A stretch of DNA of 64,000 nucleotides, taken from the NCBI GenBank assembly GCA_017792405.1, contig CP051231.1, positions 3,728,062 to 3,792,061 of the forward strand, written 5' to 3'. Positions within the stretch are counted from its first letter, which is position 1, and each line of letters starts with the position of its first letter. The position numbers and the translations under genes were made by a program. This document shows, piece after piece, positions 26,538 to 34,987 of this stretch. The stretch comes from Oceanicola sp. Lineage in GTDB: Bacteria > Pseudomonadota > Alphaproteobacteria > Rhodobacterales > Rhodobacteraceae. The notes beneath the pieces are model-generated. The model did not search any database. It saw nothing but the letters and a program-made list of their open reading frames with translations, and had not been told where the DNA came from.

Positions 26538-27213
26538 TCCCCGCCTCCGCCAACATTTCCTCAGCCACTGCGATCCCATTAGGGTGCCCCACGTCGCACC
26601 AGCCGCCCGGATGAGCCACGCCAAACAGGCGGCCTGCGGCCTGCATCTTGTTCCAAAGCAGGTTCAGCGAAAACGCTGGCTCGGAAAACTCAGAGAGCCC
26701 ATCAGCTTTGATGATCTGAGCACCGGAGTAAACGTAACCGTCACCTCTGGTCAGGCGACCCTCACGGTCGATCGAGAAGTCACCGGTCCCGGAGTAACCG
26801 CGTGCGTTCTGCACCGGGACCAGTAGCAAAAGAGCGTCCATCTCTTCTGGAAACCACGCGGTCCTCAGTGTCTCGAACGCATTGGGGCCGGTCCAAACTG
26901 CATCGGAATTGAGAGTGAATACCGGGCCAGGGCCAAGCCGTGGAAGCGCGTTCCGCAAACCACCGCCAGTGTCCAAAATCTCGGTTTCATGCACAACATC
27001 GACACTCCGACCAGCGAGATGGTCTGCAATTTGCTCGCCGAGGTAGTGGGCATTCACGACCACGCGTGACACGCCTTCGGTCAATTCCAACGCATGATCG
27101 AGCAGCGGCTTACCGGCAACTTCCACGAGTGGCTTGGGCCGGGTATCCGTGAGCGGGCGCATCCGCGTGCCGAAGCCCGCCGCAAAGACCATGGCGGAGT
27201 TTGGCGCACTCAT
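26530..27213 (-). CDS. murU: MurU-like N-acetylmuramate-1-phosphate uridylyltransferase
   Basis: A 227-residue nucleotidyltransferase: MVFAAGFGTRMRPLTDTRPKPL at the N-terminus (GxGTRxxPLT and the catalytic Lys), ETEILDTGGGLRNALP, then VFTLNSDAVW (metal-binding Asp), and WCDVGHPNGIAVAEE at the end. MurU makes UDP-MurNAc from MurNAc-1-P in the peptidoglycan-recycling salvage route. The next gene upstream is an AmgK-like kinase that would supply MurNAc-1-P, which strongly favours this role over a general sugar-1-phosphate enzyme. It overlaps both neighbours by 4-8 bp. Confidence 0.82.
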   Translation of the reverse strand: MSAPNSAMVFAAGFGTRMRPLTDTRPKPLVEVAGKPLLDHALELTEGVSRVVVNAHYLGEQIADHLAGRSVDVVHETEILDTGGGLRNALPRLGPGPVFTLNSDAVWTGPNAFETLRTAWFPEEMDALLLLVPVQNARGYSGTGDFSIDREGRLTRGDGYVYSGAQIIKADGLSEFSEPAFSLNLLWNKMQAAGRLFGVAHPGGWCDVGHPNGIAVAEEMLAEAGNV

Positions 27214-28196
27214 GGTGCCACGCGGCGAATTCGGTCCAATCGCTCCGCCGTCGGCTCGGGCAGAGTATCGAGCACCGCATCTTTCAGGATCGCGAGATCA
27301 GGATGATCGAGATCGCGCATCAGATTGCGCCAGACGCGGGGCATGAGATCAAGGTATCCGGGCTTTGACAGAACAGTGCAAAGCCGGGTGAAGACGCCGA
27401 GAATTCGCAAGTTGCGCTGGGCTCCTTGCGCTGCAAGTGCCGCCCGAAACCTGCCTTCGTCACAGCCCGTCGAGTCCACATAGCAACCAACAGCGGCCTC
27501 CTGTGCGTCTGCGCCAATGTCCCGGCGTACGTCACCAAGCAGCGAGGCGAGATCATAAGCAGGGTGTCCGAGGAGCGCGTCCTGAAAATCCAACAGACCA
27601 ACACGCGCTGTGCCCGCTCGTTCAGGTAACCAGATCAGGTTCTCGGCGTGATAGTCCCTATGAATCATCACTTGGGGCTGCATGTCTGTTTGGAAAAGTG
27701 CTTCCTCGAGCGCAGCCGTCAACTGGAGCCAGCCCTCATGGGTTACCGGTACTCCTGCGGCCCGCGCATAGAACTCTGCCGCTGGTCCGATCATGACCGC
27801 CATTTCCTGCGGGCCATAAGAATGAAGGCCTTCCGGCAACGGCGCCGCGTGCAGTTTGACCAGCACTTCGGTCGCCGCAACATAAAGGTCCGTCTCAGCG
27901 AAAGGGTCATCGGAGGCAAGGTGGGCGATGAGCCGATCTCCGAAGTCCTCCATCAAAACCAACCCGTAGTCCGCGTCATCCGCGAAGATCACTGGGGCGG
28001 ACAGGCCATGTGCCGCAAGATGGCGGGCGATGGCGAGAAATGCCTCAACGTTACCTTCCGGGTCCACCATCAGCAAAGCCCGTTCGCTCCCGCGCGTCAG
28101 CCGCTGATAACTCCGGGCGGAAGCATCGCCGGCCAGCGGAGCAGCTTCCGTGCCCGACCATCCGGCTTTGGTCAGAAAATCTTCGACTGCACTCAT
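27210..28196 (-). CDS. amgK: AmgK-like N-acetylmuramate/N-acetylglucosamine kinase
   Basis: A 328-residue aminoglycoside-phosphotransferase-fold protein. The catalytic loop is VMIHRDYHAENLIW (HRDxxxxN) and the metal-binding motif is LLDFQDALLGHPAYDLASLL. The N-terminal PLAGDASARSYQRL is a typical nucleotide-binding start of this family. AmgK phosphorylates the anomeric position of MurNAc and GlcNAc. With MurU next to it, the pair would form a recycling path that bypasses de novo UDP-MurNAc synthesis and confers fosfomycin tolerance in some Gram-negatives. It overlaps tsaE by 4 bp. Confidence 0.85.
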   Translation of the reverse strand: MSAVEDFLTKAGWSGTEAAPLAGDASARSYQRLTRGSERALLMVDPEGNVEAFLAIARHLAAHGLSAPVIFADDADYGLVLMEDFGDRLIAHLASDDPFAETDLYVAATEVLVKLHAAPLPEGLHSYGPQEMAVMIGPAAEFYARAAGVPVTHEGWLQLTAALEEALFQTDMQPQVMIHRDYHAENLIWLPERAGTARVGLLDFQDALLGHPAYDLASLLGDVRRDIGADAQEAAVGCYVDSTGCDEGRFRAALAAQGAQRNLRILGVFTRLCTVLSKPGYLDLMPRVWRNLMRDLDHPDLAILKDAVLDTLPEPTAERLDRIRRVAP

Positions 28197-28708
28197 GCCG
28201 CCGCCTCAAGTGGCTCTGCCAGTCGCTGTGACCAGTGCTCCGGGCCATTTACCACAAGGCTGCGTGCATTCGGTTCTTCCGCATTGAAAAACTCCAGCCG
28301 CAGCGCCCCTGCGGGTGGTTCTGGCAAGCGATCCGGCCATTCGACGAGGCAGATGGCGTCTTCAAAGGCTGCAGAAAGACCAAGCTCCTCCACCTCATCC
28401 GCACTTGACAGGCGGTAAAGGTCGGCATGCCAGATTTCGCCATCCGGTAGCGGATAAGTCTGGATCAATGTGAAGGTGGGCGAAGGCACATCCTCCACCG
28501 AACCGGTCCGCTCCATTCGCCACCGGATCAAAGCACGGGCAAAATGGCTCTTCCCAGCACCGACAGGGCCGGACAGAAGCAGCACATCACCGGCTCCCAG
28601 CAACGGTGCCAAAACGGCAGCAAGCCGGGCAGTGTGCTCGGGGGAGGCGAGGTGCAAGGTGAGTGGGAACGTAGCAGCGCGGGTCATCGCGGCAAGACTA
28701 TCCGCCAT
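28193..28708 (-). CDS. tsaE: tRNA threonylcarbamoyladenosine biosynthesis protein TsaE
   Basis: A 171-residue P-loop protein: LLLSGPVGAGKSHFARALIRW (Walker A), PSPTFTLIQTYPLPDGEIWHADLYRL, and CLVEWPDRLPE. It binds TsaB-TsaD and ATP to support t6A37 formation on ANN-decoding tRNAs. Two ATGs at 28708 and 28687 are possible; neither has a good ribosome-binding site, so the start is uncertain by seven codons. It is the first gene of the overlapped tsaE-amgK-murU-addB-addA string; tsaD lies 16 kb away. Confidence 0.93.
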   Translation of the reverse strand: MADSLAAMTRAATFPLTLHLASPEHTARLAAVLAPLLGAGDVLLLSGPVGAGKSHFARALIRWRMERTGSVEDVPSPTFTLIQTYPLPDGEIWHADLYRLSSADEVEELGLSAAFEDAICLVEWPDRLPEPPAGALRLEFFNAEEPNARSLVVNGPEHWSQRLAEPLEAAA

Positions 28709-28733
28709 TCCGCGCAGAGCAAGGCGTAAGAGA

Positions 28734-30347
28734 TCAGGCGGTCATCTTCGCCACGTCAGACCGCTCCGGAGCACCCGCTGCGCCGTCCCCCAGCTTGAAA
28801 CCTGCAAGGGCCGCTCCGCCCGCGACAGGCGCGAACCGGCAAGTAACCAAGCCATAGGCCGCGGTATCGAGAACCACGCTCCACGACCGGCGATCACTTC
28901 GGCCGGATAGAAACCGCGTTGCGCGAGTCCACAGGGCATCGTCATCCGAGAGGGCAGACCAGTCACGCACCGCTTCCTGCGCACTGACGTCAGAAAGCGA
29001 TCCGACAAGGTCGCAGTTCCAAAGCTCTTGATAGGCGCGATTGCACAGCACCATCGAGCCGGTGTGAGCAAACACGGCAATGGCCTCATCAAGGCTGTCG
29101 ACCACGGCTTGCCCCATTTCGAGCTCTGAGCGAAACCTGCGGGTCAGTGACATCTCGGCAGAGATATCTTCGAACAAAAAGGCCACGGCCCCATCCGGAT
29201 GTGGCTGGCCGGTCACCCGATAGGTCTGGCCGGTCGGAAGTGACCAGATTTCCTGATGCATCCCTTCCGAGGCGGCGCTCTCCAACTCTGCAATACTGGC
29301 TCTCCAACTCTTGTAGTCCTTTGGCTCCGGCATTCGCTGGGCTTCCCTAAGATGATCAAGGAAGGACACGAGAGTGGGTCGGGACGAGAGAAAATGCGGT
29401 TCAAGGGAGGAAAGATCGGTCAGTGCCGGATTGAACAGGGCCAGCTGGCGGCCACGATCGAACACTGCAAGCCCGGTTGGCAGATCGGCAAAGGTTTTCG
29501 TGAGGGTCTGTAAGAACTCGATACGTGACCGTTCTGCCTGAACCAACCGATCGGCAGGTACCGCGAACACGAGCGTTTCGTCACCCATCTCACGCGTGCT
29601 GCAATCGTACCAGATGACCTGCTCGATATAGGGGATCGTGATCGAGACGCGGTGTAGCACATCCGTCTCGCAGTCATGAAAGCTGTGAGAAAATGCGCGG
29701 GGCAGGGGCCAGGCCAGCGTGGCCTTCTTGGGTTGCATCCGATGCAGCAGGTCGATGTAGGCACCATTCGCCCAGGTGACGTTGCCATCTTCATCTTCGC
29801 GCCAGGCCAGCACCGGTGCGTCGTCGACCACTGTTCGCAGCACATCGAGTTCTTCGGCCATAGCGGTCACAGCTAAGGAATCGTACTCGACTGCCTCATC
29901 CTCCTCGCCTTGATGCAGGGAGAACCGTGTGAGGCCGTTTTTCAATTCCGCATCCAGTCGTGATTTCCCGTCCCTCGCCCTCAGCTCCAGCTTGCCCAAC
30001 TCTGCCAATTGTCCGAGCCGGCTGCCGATGTCGGGGAACGAGCCTGCGAGGAGCGCCAGAAAGCGCGGCCAAGGCGGCAGGGTTTCCGGCCCGGATGCCA
30101 GAAACACATGTGCCTCTTCGCTGGCGTCCACCAACTCGTCGTCCTCAAACAGGAAGGTTATGTCGTCGCCTGAAACGCCAGTCAGCTTGTCCCAAGTTAC
30201 TCTGCGCTTTGGTTGCAAGTAGCCAACCGCCAGCATGGCAAGCAGTGCCGTTCCGAATGACGTTGTCACCAGAACCAATGCAAATGCCCAAGGCAGCTCA
30301 CCCAACAATCCGTTCACGCTCCCAAAGAAAGTATAATCCCAGGTCAA
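28734..30347 (-). CDS. Membrane-anchored PAS-domain protein lacking kinase domains
   Basis: A 537-residue protein with one N-terminal membrane helix (LPWAFALVLVTTSFGTALLAMLAVGYL, after residue 17), then repeated PAS-like regions: LRTVVDDAPVLAWREDEDGN, FADLPTGLAVFDRGRQL and VVDSLDEAIAVFAHTGSMVL. It looks like the sensor half of a histidine kinase, but no H-box, N-box or G-box follows and the protein ends in KMTA. It lies 66 bp upstream-side of regB's stop on the same strand and directly before tsaE. It may modulate another kinase, but no partner can be named from the sequence. Confidence 0.75.
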   Translation of the reverse strand: MTWDYTFFGSVNGLLGELPWAFALVLVTTSFGTALLAMLAVGYLQPKRRVTWDKLTGVSGDDITFLFEDDELVDASEEAHVFLASGPETLPPWPRFLALLAGSFPDIGSRLGQLAELGKLELRARDGKSRLDAELKNGLTRFSLHQGEEDEAVEYDSLAVTAMAEELDVLRTVVDDAPVLAWREDEDGNVTWANGAYIDLLHRMQPKKATLAWPLPRAFSHSFHDCETDVLHRVSITIPYIEQVIWYDCSTREMGDETLVFAVPADRLVQAERSRIEFLQTLTKTFADLPTGLAVFDRGRQLALFNPALTDLSSLEPHFLSSRPTLVSFLDHLREAQRMPEPKDYKSWRASIAELESAASEGMHQEIWSLPTGQTYRVTGQPHPDGAVAFLFEDISAEMSLTRRFRSELEMGQAVVDSLDEAIAVFAHTGSMVLCNRAYQELWNCDLVGSLSDVSAQEAVRDWSALSDDDALWTRATRFLSGRSDRRSWSVVLDTAAYGLVTCRFAPVAGGAALAGFKLGDGAAGAPERSDVAKMTA

Positions 30348-30413
30348 AGGAGACGTGATTTTGGTTAACCGCAGGTTAATGCCGGGCGCGGCGGTTAGGA
30401 GTATGTGGGGGGA

Positions 30414-31868
30414 TCAGGACTCGAAGCGCAGATTATCACCCAGTGCGCCCCGCGATTCCGCTTCCTCAGCGACGAGCAGCTTGCGCGGCCAAGTGACCTC
30501 AACGATGGCCCCACCTCTGTCGGGGCGTTCATCTGGCGCAAGGAACGGGTCGGACCCATTGGCAAAGGTCAGGCTGGCACCAATACGTTCCAGAAGTGTT
30601 TTCGCGATGAACAGACCGAGCCCCATGCCCTCATACTCGGGCCTCTTTCGCGGCTCATCCGGCGCCCGGCGGCGGCGGACGAAAGGGTCACCGATCCGGC
30701 CGATGAGATGCGGAGGATATCCCTCGCCATCGTCGATTACACGCACCACTACGTTTTGGGCCGTCCAGCGCCCCTCGATCCACACGTTTCCGGCGGCAAA
30801 ATCCACGGCATTCTGGATAAGGTTGCGCATGCCGTGAATCATCTCGGAACTGCGATGGATATCTGGCTGGCGTTCATCGCTTCCGGCGCCCGGATGCATA
30901 TCTAAGTGCAGTTTTTTCCCCCGGTCCTGATGCGGCTCGGCTGCTTCTTCCAGCACCGACTGGAGCGGTGCCGTTCGCATGTGCAGGTCGTCCTTCCCGG
31001 CCCGGCCCATGGACCGCAGGATTTCGCGGCATCTGTCGGCCTGTTCGCCGATGAGCCGCGCGTCCTCAAGCAATCCGTCAATCTCGGCATCGCCTTGCAA
31101 CTCGTCTGCCATCTCCGAACTCACGAGCTTGATGGTGGCCAGGGGCGTACCAAGCTCATGTGCCGCGGCGGCTACAACACCACCCAGATCTGTGAGCTTT
31201 TGCTCACGGGCCAGAGCCAGCTGCGTCGCGAGCAGCGCGTCGCCCATCGCGGCGATTTCTGTTGTCACTTTGCGGGCGTAGAGCGCCAGAAAAGAAACGC
31301 CGATCACGATGGCGATCCACGACCCGAACAAAAAGATCGATGGCACACGAAGCACGAAGCCCTGAATGGTGCGAAGCGGCAAATAGTCAAAAGCCACGAA
31401 AGTCACGATGCCGATGGCTACGGCGCCAACGATCAAAACGGCGTTCAGGCCCAGCGCGGTAGCGGCGATAGTGACGGGGGTGAGCAGCAGCAGGGCGAAG
31501 GGGTTGTGGAGCCCGCCGGTGAGGTAGATCAGCAGACCAAGCTGCGCGAGGTCGAAGACCAGCATCAGCATGGCCTCCACCTCGTTGAGCCGCTTGTTCG
31601 CCGGATAGATGAACATGGCCACGAGGTTCGCAATCACCGACATGCCGATGGCGAGTACACACAGGCCAATTTCGAGCTGCAACTCGTACAAAAAGTGCGC
31701 CGCAGCGATTGCGATGCTCTGCCCGGCCACCGCGACCCAGCGCAAAACGATCAACGTCCGCAGGCGAATCCAGTTGGCCCGGCGCGGATGCTGGAAGGGG
31801 TTATCAGACAAGCCAGTCTCTGGCATTTGATTTGCGGGCAGCGCCTCTGGTGTGACAGTCGGACCCAT
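30414..31868 (-). CDS. regB: Redox sensor histidine kinase RegB (PrrB)
   Basis: A 484-residue kinase with six membrane helices. The quinone-binding heptapeptide GGLHNPF is at residues 118-124. The H-box AAAAHELGTPLATI has phospho-acceptor His237, and the redox-active Cys (EQADRCREILRSMG) is at residue 280, like Cys265 of R. capsulatus RegB. The N-box NLIQNAVDF and G-boxes DDGEGYP and EGMGLGLF are intact. RegB senses the redox state of the ubiquinone pool and phosphorylates RegA to control photosynthesis, respiration and carbon or nitrogen fixation genes. It is divergent from senC (57-bp gap), the classic arrangement. Confidence 0.97.
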   Translation of the reverse strand: MGPTVTPEALPANQMPETGLSDNPFQHPRRANWIRLRTLIVLRWVAVAGQSIAIAAAHFLYELQLEIGLCVLAIGMSVIANLVAMFIYPANKRLNEVEAMLMLVFDLAQLGLLIYLTGGLHNPFALLLLTPVTIAATALGLNAVLIVGAVAIGIVTFVAFDYLPLRTIQGFVLRVPSIFLFGSWIAIVIGVSFLALYARKVTTEIAAMGDALLATQLALAREQKLTDLGGVVAAAAHELGTPLATIKLVSSEMADELQGDAEIDGLLEDARLIGEQADRCREILRSMGRAGKDDLHMRTAPLQSVLEEAAEPHQDRGKKLHLDMHPGAGSDERQPDIHRSSEMIHGMRNLIQNAVDFAAGNVWIEGRWTAQNVVVRVIDDGEGYPPHLIGRIGDPFVRRRRAPDEPRKRPEYEGMGLGLFIAKTLLERIGASLTFANGSDPFLAPDERPDRGGAIVEVTWPRKLLVAEEAESRGALGDNLRFES

Positions 31869-31925
31869 TGTTAGCCCGCACCGGACGGGTCAGCAAAGGG
31901 CAACACGCGCCAGAGGGAGTGGACC

Positions 31926-32543
31926 ATGCGAACGGCGATATGGGCAGGCACGGCTGTTGCCGCGATTTGCGGTGTAATCGGCTTCACGGTCTGGAAGGTC
32001 TATCTCGATGTGCCGGAAAATGCCTTTGCGCAGTGCAATGGCGGGGCCAGCTCTGCTGCAATCGGCGGGCCGTTCGAGCTGGTCAATGCGCAGGGCGAAA
32101 CGGTTACGGACAAGGACGTGATCGTCGAGCCGACCCTGCTCTATTTTGGCTACACCTTCTGTCCTGATGTCTGCCCACTCGACACTGTCCGCAACGCCGA
32201 GGCAGCCGAGATTCTGGCCGAGCGCGGGTATGATGTGACGCCGGTCTTCATCTCGGTCGACCCGGCCCGGGATACGCCCGAGGCGGTGGGTGATTTTGCC
32301 GCCAACATCAGTGACAAGATGATCGGTCTGACCGGCAGCCCGGAGCAGGTGGAGGCGGCCTCCAAGGCCTACCGCACCTACTACAAGGCCCACACCGATG
32401 ACGACCCTGATTACTACCTGGTCGACCACTCGACCTTCACCTACCTCACCTTCCCGGACACTGGTTTTGCAGGGTTTTTCCGGCGTGAACTCTCTGGGGA
32501 ACAGCTCGCGGATGAGGTGCAGTGCTTCCTCGATGCCGGGTAA
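31926..32543 (+). CDS. senC: SenC/PrrC (SCO1-family) copper-binding protein
   Basis: A 205-residue SCO protein. The N-terminal membrane anchor is residues 5-26, followed by a thioredoxin fold with GYTFCPDVCPLD (copper Cys79 and Cys83) and His168 (YYLVDHSTF), the third copper ligand. SCO proteins help assemble the CuA centre of cytochrome oxidase; SenC/PrrC is also linked to RegBA signalling. It lies between divergent regB and regA, as in Rhodobacter. Confidence 0.95.
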   Translation: MRTAIWAGTAVAAICGVIGFTVWKVYLDVPENAFAQCNGGASSAAIGGPFELVNAQGETVTDKDVIVEPTLLYFGYTFCPDVCPLDTVRNAEAAEILAERGYDVTPVFISVDPARDTPEAVGDFAANISDKMIGLTGSPEQVEAASKAYRTYYKAHTDDDPDYYLVDHSTFTYLTFPDTGFAGFFRRELSGEQLADEVQCFLDAG

Positions 32544-32625
32544 GGCCCTGTGCGGAAAGGCTTGTCGCTGAATCAAGGCCCGTATAGCCTGAACCACAAC
32601 AATGAATGACCGGCGGAGGACGCGC

Positions 32626-33180
32626 GTGGCCGAGCGGGATCTCAGCGAGATCGGGGAGGACAGATCTCTTCTGATCGTCGATGACGACGAACCATTTCTG
32701 CGGCGTCTGGCGCGGGCGATGGAGAAACGCGGGTTCGAGCCGGAAATGGCTGGATCAGTCGCCGCAGGCCGGGCGATTGCCACGGCCCGCCCCCCTGCAT
32801 ATGCGGTGGTCGACCTGCGGCTTGAAGATGGTAACGGTCTCGATGTCGTTGAAACCATTCGTGAAAAACGGCCGGATGCCAAGGTGGTCGTGCTTACCGG
32901 ATATGGCGCAATTGCCACCGCTGTCGCCGCGGTGAAAATTGGCGCGACCGACTACCTTTCAAAGCCCGCGGATGCCAATGAGGTCACAGCTGCCCTTCTC
33001 GCGAGCGATGATGAACTGCCTCCGCCGCCCGAGAATCCGATGAGCGCGGACAGGGTTCGGTGGGAGCATATTCAGCGGGTTTACGAGCTCTGTGACCGCA
33101 ACGTCAGCGAGACCGCGCGCAGGCTTAACATGCACCGGCGCACTTTGCAGCGGATCCTCGCCAAACGGTCGCCGAAGTGA
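32626..33180 (+). CDS. regA: Redox response regulator RegA (PrrA)
   Basis: From GTG 32626 the protein is 184 residues, starting MAERDLSEIGEDRSLLIVDDD; this matches the known RegA length, has GGAGG 7 bp upstream, and puts the phospho-acceptor at Asp63 (VVDLRLEDGNG), as in R. capsulatus. An ATG at 32602 would add eight residues. The receiver domain ends with Lys113 (YLSKPADAN), a four-proline linker follows, and a Fis-type helix-turn-helix (ETARRLNMHRRTLQRILAKR) closes the protein. It is the global redox regulator paired with RegB. The usual hvrA gene after regA is absent here. Confidence 0.97.
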   Translation: MAERDLSEIGEDRSLLIVDDDEPFLRRLARAMEKRGFEPEMAGSVAAGRAIATARPPAYAVVDLRLEDGNGLDVVETIREKRPDAKVVVLTGYGAIATAVAAVKIGATDYLSKPADANEVTAALLASDDELPPPPENPMSADRVRWEHIQRVYELCDRNVSETARRLNMHRRTLQRILAKRSPK

Positions 33181-33202
33181 CCGGATTGGCGCTGCAGCGG
33201 TG

Positions 33203-33240
33203 ATGCACAACCGATGCACAACCCATGCACATCTGATGCA
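33203..33240 (+). repeat. Four ATGCA motifs at exact 11-bp spacing
   Basis: ATGCA begins at 33203, 33214, 33225 and 33236. The first three copies read ATGCAC and the last ATGCAT. The spacing is 11 bp each time, about one helical turn, so the same DNA face would be presented. They overlap the predicted start of the lipoprotein gene after regA. A role as a regulatory repeat is inference. Confidence 0.5.
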
Positions 33241-33565
33241 TACGCAAATCGGGCTCCTTGTGATTCTGCTCGCGGGCTGCACCACTTCTGGTGAAACCAA
33301 ACGCCCGGCCCAGAAACCTCTTGGTTACGAACTTCGGCAGACCGGAATTGGTGTGCCCGGCTCCCCGCAGGAGGTGAGCTTCGACCGAGTGAACCCAGGG
33401 GCGACCGTCGCGCTGCAGAAGCTGGCCGGGCCGGTCACGACCGAGGAGCCCTGCGGAAACGGCATGGCGCTGATCGGATTTCGGGACGGGCTGACGGCAG
33501 TGTTCCGGGGGCGCGAGTTCGTTGGCTGGCAGGCAGAGGGTCAGTCTGCGGGGGCGACTTGCTGA
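33203..33565 (+). CDS. Small putative lipoprotein downstream of regA
   Basis: A 120-residue protein (or 109 from the second ATG at 33236) with a lipobox in GLLVILLAGCTTSG. The rest is a soluble domain with no family I recognise; it has QKLAGPVTTEEPCGNGM and ends in a Cys. The two ATGs, both inside the ATGCA repeat, lack a convincing ribosome-binding site, so the start is unsure. It converges with the GNAT gene at 33591. Function unknown; its place after regA may make it redox-regulated, but nothing in the sequence proves it. Confidence 0.6.
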   Translation: MHNRCTTHAHLMHTQIGLLVILLAGCTTSGETKRPAQKPLGYELRQTGIGVPGSPQEVSFDRVNPGATVALQKLAGPVTTEEPCGNGMALIGFRDGLTAVFRGREFVGWQAEGQSAGATC

Positions 33566-33573
33566 GCGGACGG

Positions 33574-33588
33574 TGGGCAGATTGCCCA
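33574..33588. repeat. Perfect 6-bp inverted repeat between convergent genes
   Basis: TGGGCA-GAT-TGCCCA lies between the stop of the lipoprotein gene and the stop of the GNAT gene. There is no U-tract on either side, so it may be only a transcript-stabilizing hairpin. Confidence 0.35.
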
Positions 33589-33590
33589 GC

Positions 33591-34073
33591 TTACAGATCG
33601 TAGCGCTTCAGCACCTTGTCCACGACCGTCCCGTCACCCATCACGTAGCCTTCGATCCGGCCATAATTCTCGAAGCCTCGCGACTGGTAGTAGGCCAGCC
33701 CGCCTGCGTTGTCGGCCCTGATATTGGCCCGGATCCACGTGTAGCCAAGCGTCCTGGCCGCCGCGCGGGTAACCTCGAACAGCTTTGAGCCAATCCCGAG
33801 GCCGGTTTTGCCGCGTCTTGCGAAACTGGCGATCTCGGCGCAGGTCTCGGGCTCGTCCACCATCGGCTCGATCCACTGGAAACCGAGCACCTCCCCCGCA
33901 TCATCCTCGGCCACGTGCCAAGCGGCGCGGTCGGTCGATGCAAGCTGCGCTTCGATATCGCTGCGGCTCACCGTGCCGGTGATAGCCGTAGTGCCACCGG
34001 CGTCGACAACCTCTTGCAGCAGTTCGGTGATGGCCCTTGCATCGGCGGGGGCGGCGCGGCGGATATGGATCAT
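33591..34073 (-). CDS. GNAT-family N-acetyltransferase
   Basis: A 160-residue GNAT protein. MIHIRRAAPADARAITELL is the usual beta1-alpha1 start, EVLGFQWIEP forms the beta4 region, and the acetyl-CoA loop reads RRGKTGLGIGSKLFE, a divergent Q/RxxGxG/A. NIRADNAGGLAYYQSRGFENYGR completes the fold. The pattern resembles PhnO/YncA-like acetyltransferases, but the substrate is unknown. The ATG at 34073 overlaps the stop of the next gene upstream by 4 bp, so it is cotranscribed with the SRPBCC and HD genes. Confidence 0.85.
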   Translation of the reverse strand: MIHIRRAAPADARAITELLQEVVDAGGTTAITGTVSRSDIEAQLASTDRAAWHVAEDDAGEVLGFQWIEPMVDEPETCAEIASFARRGKTGLGIGSKLFEVTRAAARTLGYTWIRANIRADNAGGLAYYQSRGFENYGRIEGYVMGDGTVVDKVLKRYDL

Positions 34074-34987
34074 GAGGCAGCCTCGGCTCGGTTTGTGATC
34101 ACATGCAAAACGGCGTGGTGCATGTCGTTGAGAATGAGCCTGCCCCACGGTTTCAGGTACGCGTTGACCGGGGTGGTCAACCGGTAGCTCGTGGTCAGCG
34201 TCACGCGGGTGCGGGCCGGGCCGAGGGGCTCGAAGGTGTAGCGGCCCTCCAGCATCTCCACTTCTGGCCCGGTCGGAGAGATCCGTGGATCGACGGCCCG
34301 CATCAGGCTTAGGTCAGGGAAGACGAACCGCCACGCCAGATCGGGGCCGGGCAGCAGGTGCTCCTCGAACCGTACGCCGTTTGTCCATCGGGCGTGTCTG
34401 ATGCCGTTCGCGGTGCGCGCGGCAAGTGGGCTGGGCGCTCGGAGGAGGTTGTGGGTAACTGTCCAAGGAAGCTCGTTTTCCGAAATGTCAGAGACGTTTT
34501 CTGCCTGAGCGCGAACCACATTCACAGGCGCCGCAATGGTGACGGTGGTCGAGACCGAAACAAGCTCGCTTGACGTAGGTGACGGTAAATCGAAAACCGG
34601 CACCAAGAGCGGAAGTGCCAGCAGGGGGAGGCAAAGTTGGCTGCCGCTTTCAAAACGGTCCAGCACGACGCGCATTACCGCGATCCCGATGATGGCGATG
34701 AGGATGGCGATGGGCAGGATCATGGCGATACAGATCACCGTTTCGATCCAGAGGATGGCCAGCACGCAGGCGACCAGCAGCATCGCAAGGCTGGTGCGGC
34801 CGACGACTGCCCAGAAGCGGAGCCTTCGGTGCCAGTCGAATACCAACTGACCGGCCAGGCCGAGACCGAGGGCGAACCAGAGCGCCAGCCACAGAACGCT
34901 GGTGTCGGACGGAACAAAGAAGAAGATGGCATAGGCCAGCGCCGCGTAGACCACGAAGACGAGGCTGCGCAGCGCGGCGGGGGCCAT
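34070..34987 (-). CDS. Membrane protein with C-terminal SRPBCC (START-like) domain
   Basis: A 305-residue protein with about five N-terminal membrane helices, running from SLVFVVYAALAYAIFFF to AIIGIAVMRVV (residues 9-120). A soluble domain follows from about residue 155: SVSTTVTIAAPVNVVRAQ, WTNGVRFEEHLLPGPDLAW, and RVTLTTSYRLTTPVNAYLKPW. The latter is typical of polyketide-cyclase/SRPBCC folds, which bind hydrophobic ligands. The start (34987) shares one base with the upstream HD gene stop. Function unknown. Confidence 0.75.
   Translation of the reverse strand: MAPAALRSLVFVVYAALAYAIFFFVPSDTSVLWLALWFALGLGLAGQLVFDWHRRLRFWAVVGRTSLAMLLVACVLAILWIETVICIAMILPIAILIAIIGIAVMRVVLDRFESGSQLCLPLLALPLLVPVFDLPSPTSSELVSVSTTVTIAAPVNVVRAQAENVSDISENELPWTVTHNLLRAPSPLAARTANGIRHARWTNGVRFEEHLLPGPDLAWRFVFPDLSLMRAVDPRISPTGPEVEMLEGRYTFEPLGPARTRVTLTTSYRLTTPVNAYLKPWGRLILNDMHHAVLHVITNRAEAAS

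Noticed and set aside
30906..31874. 322-codon plus-strand ORF opposite regB
   Set aside because: Antisense shadow of regB, which has all kinase motifs intact.
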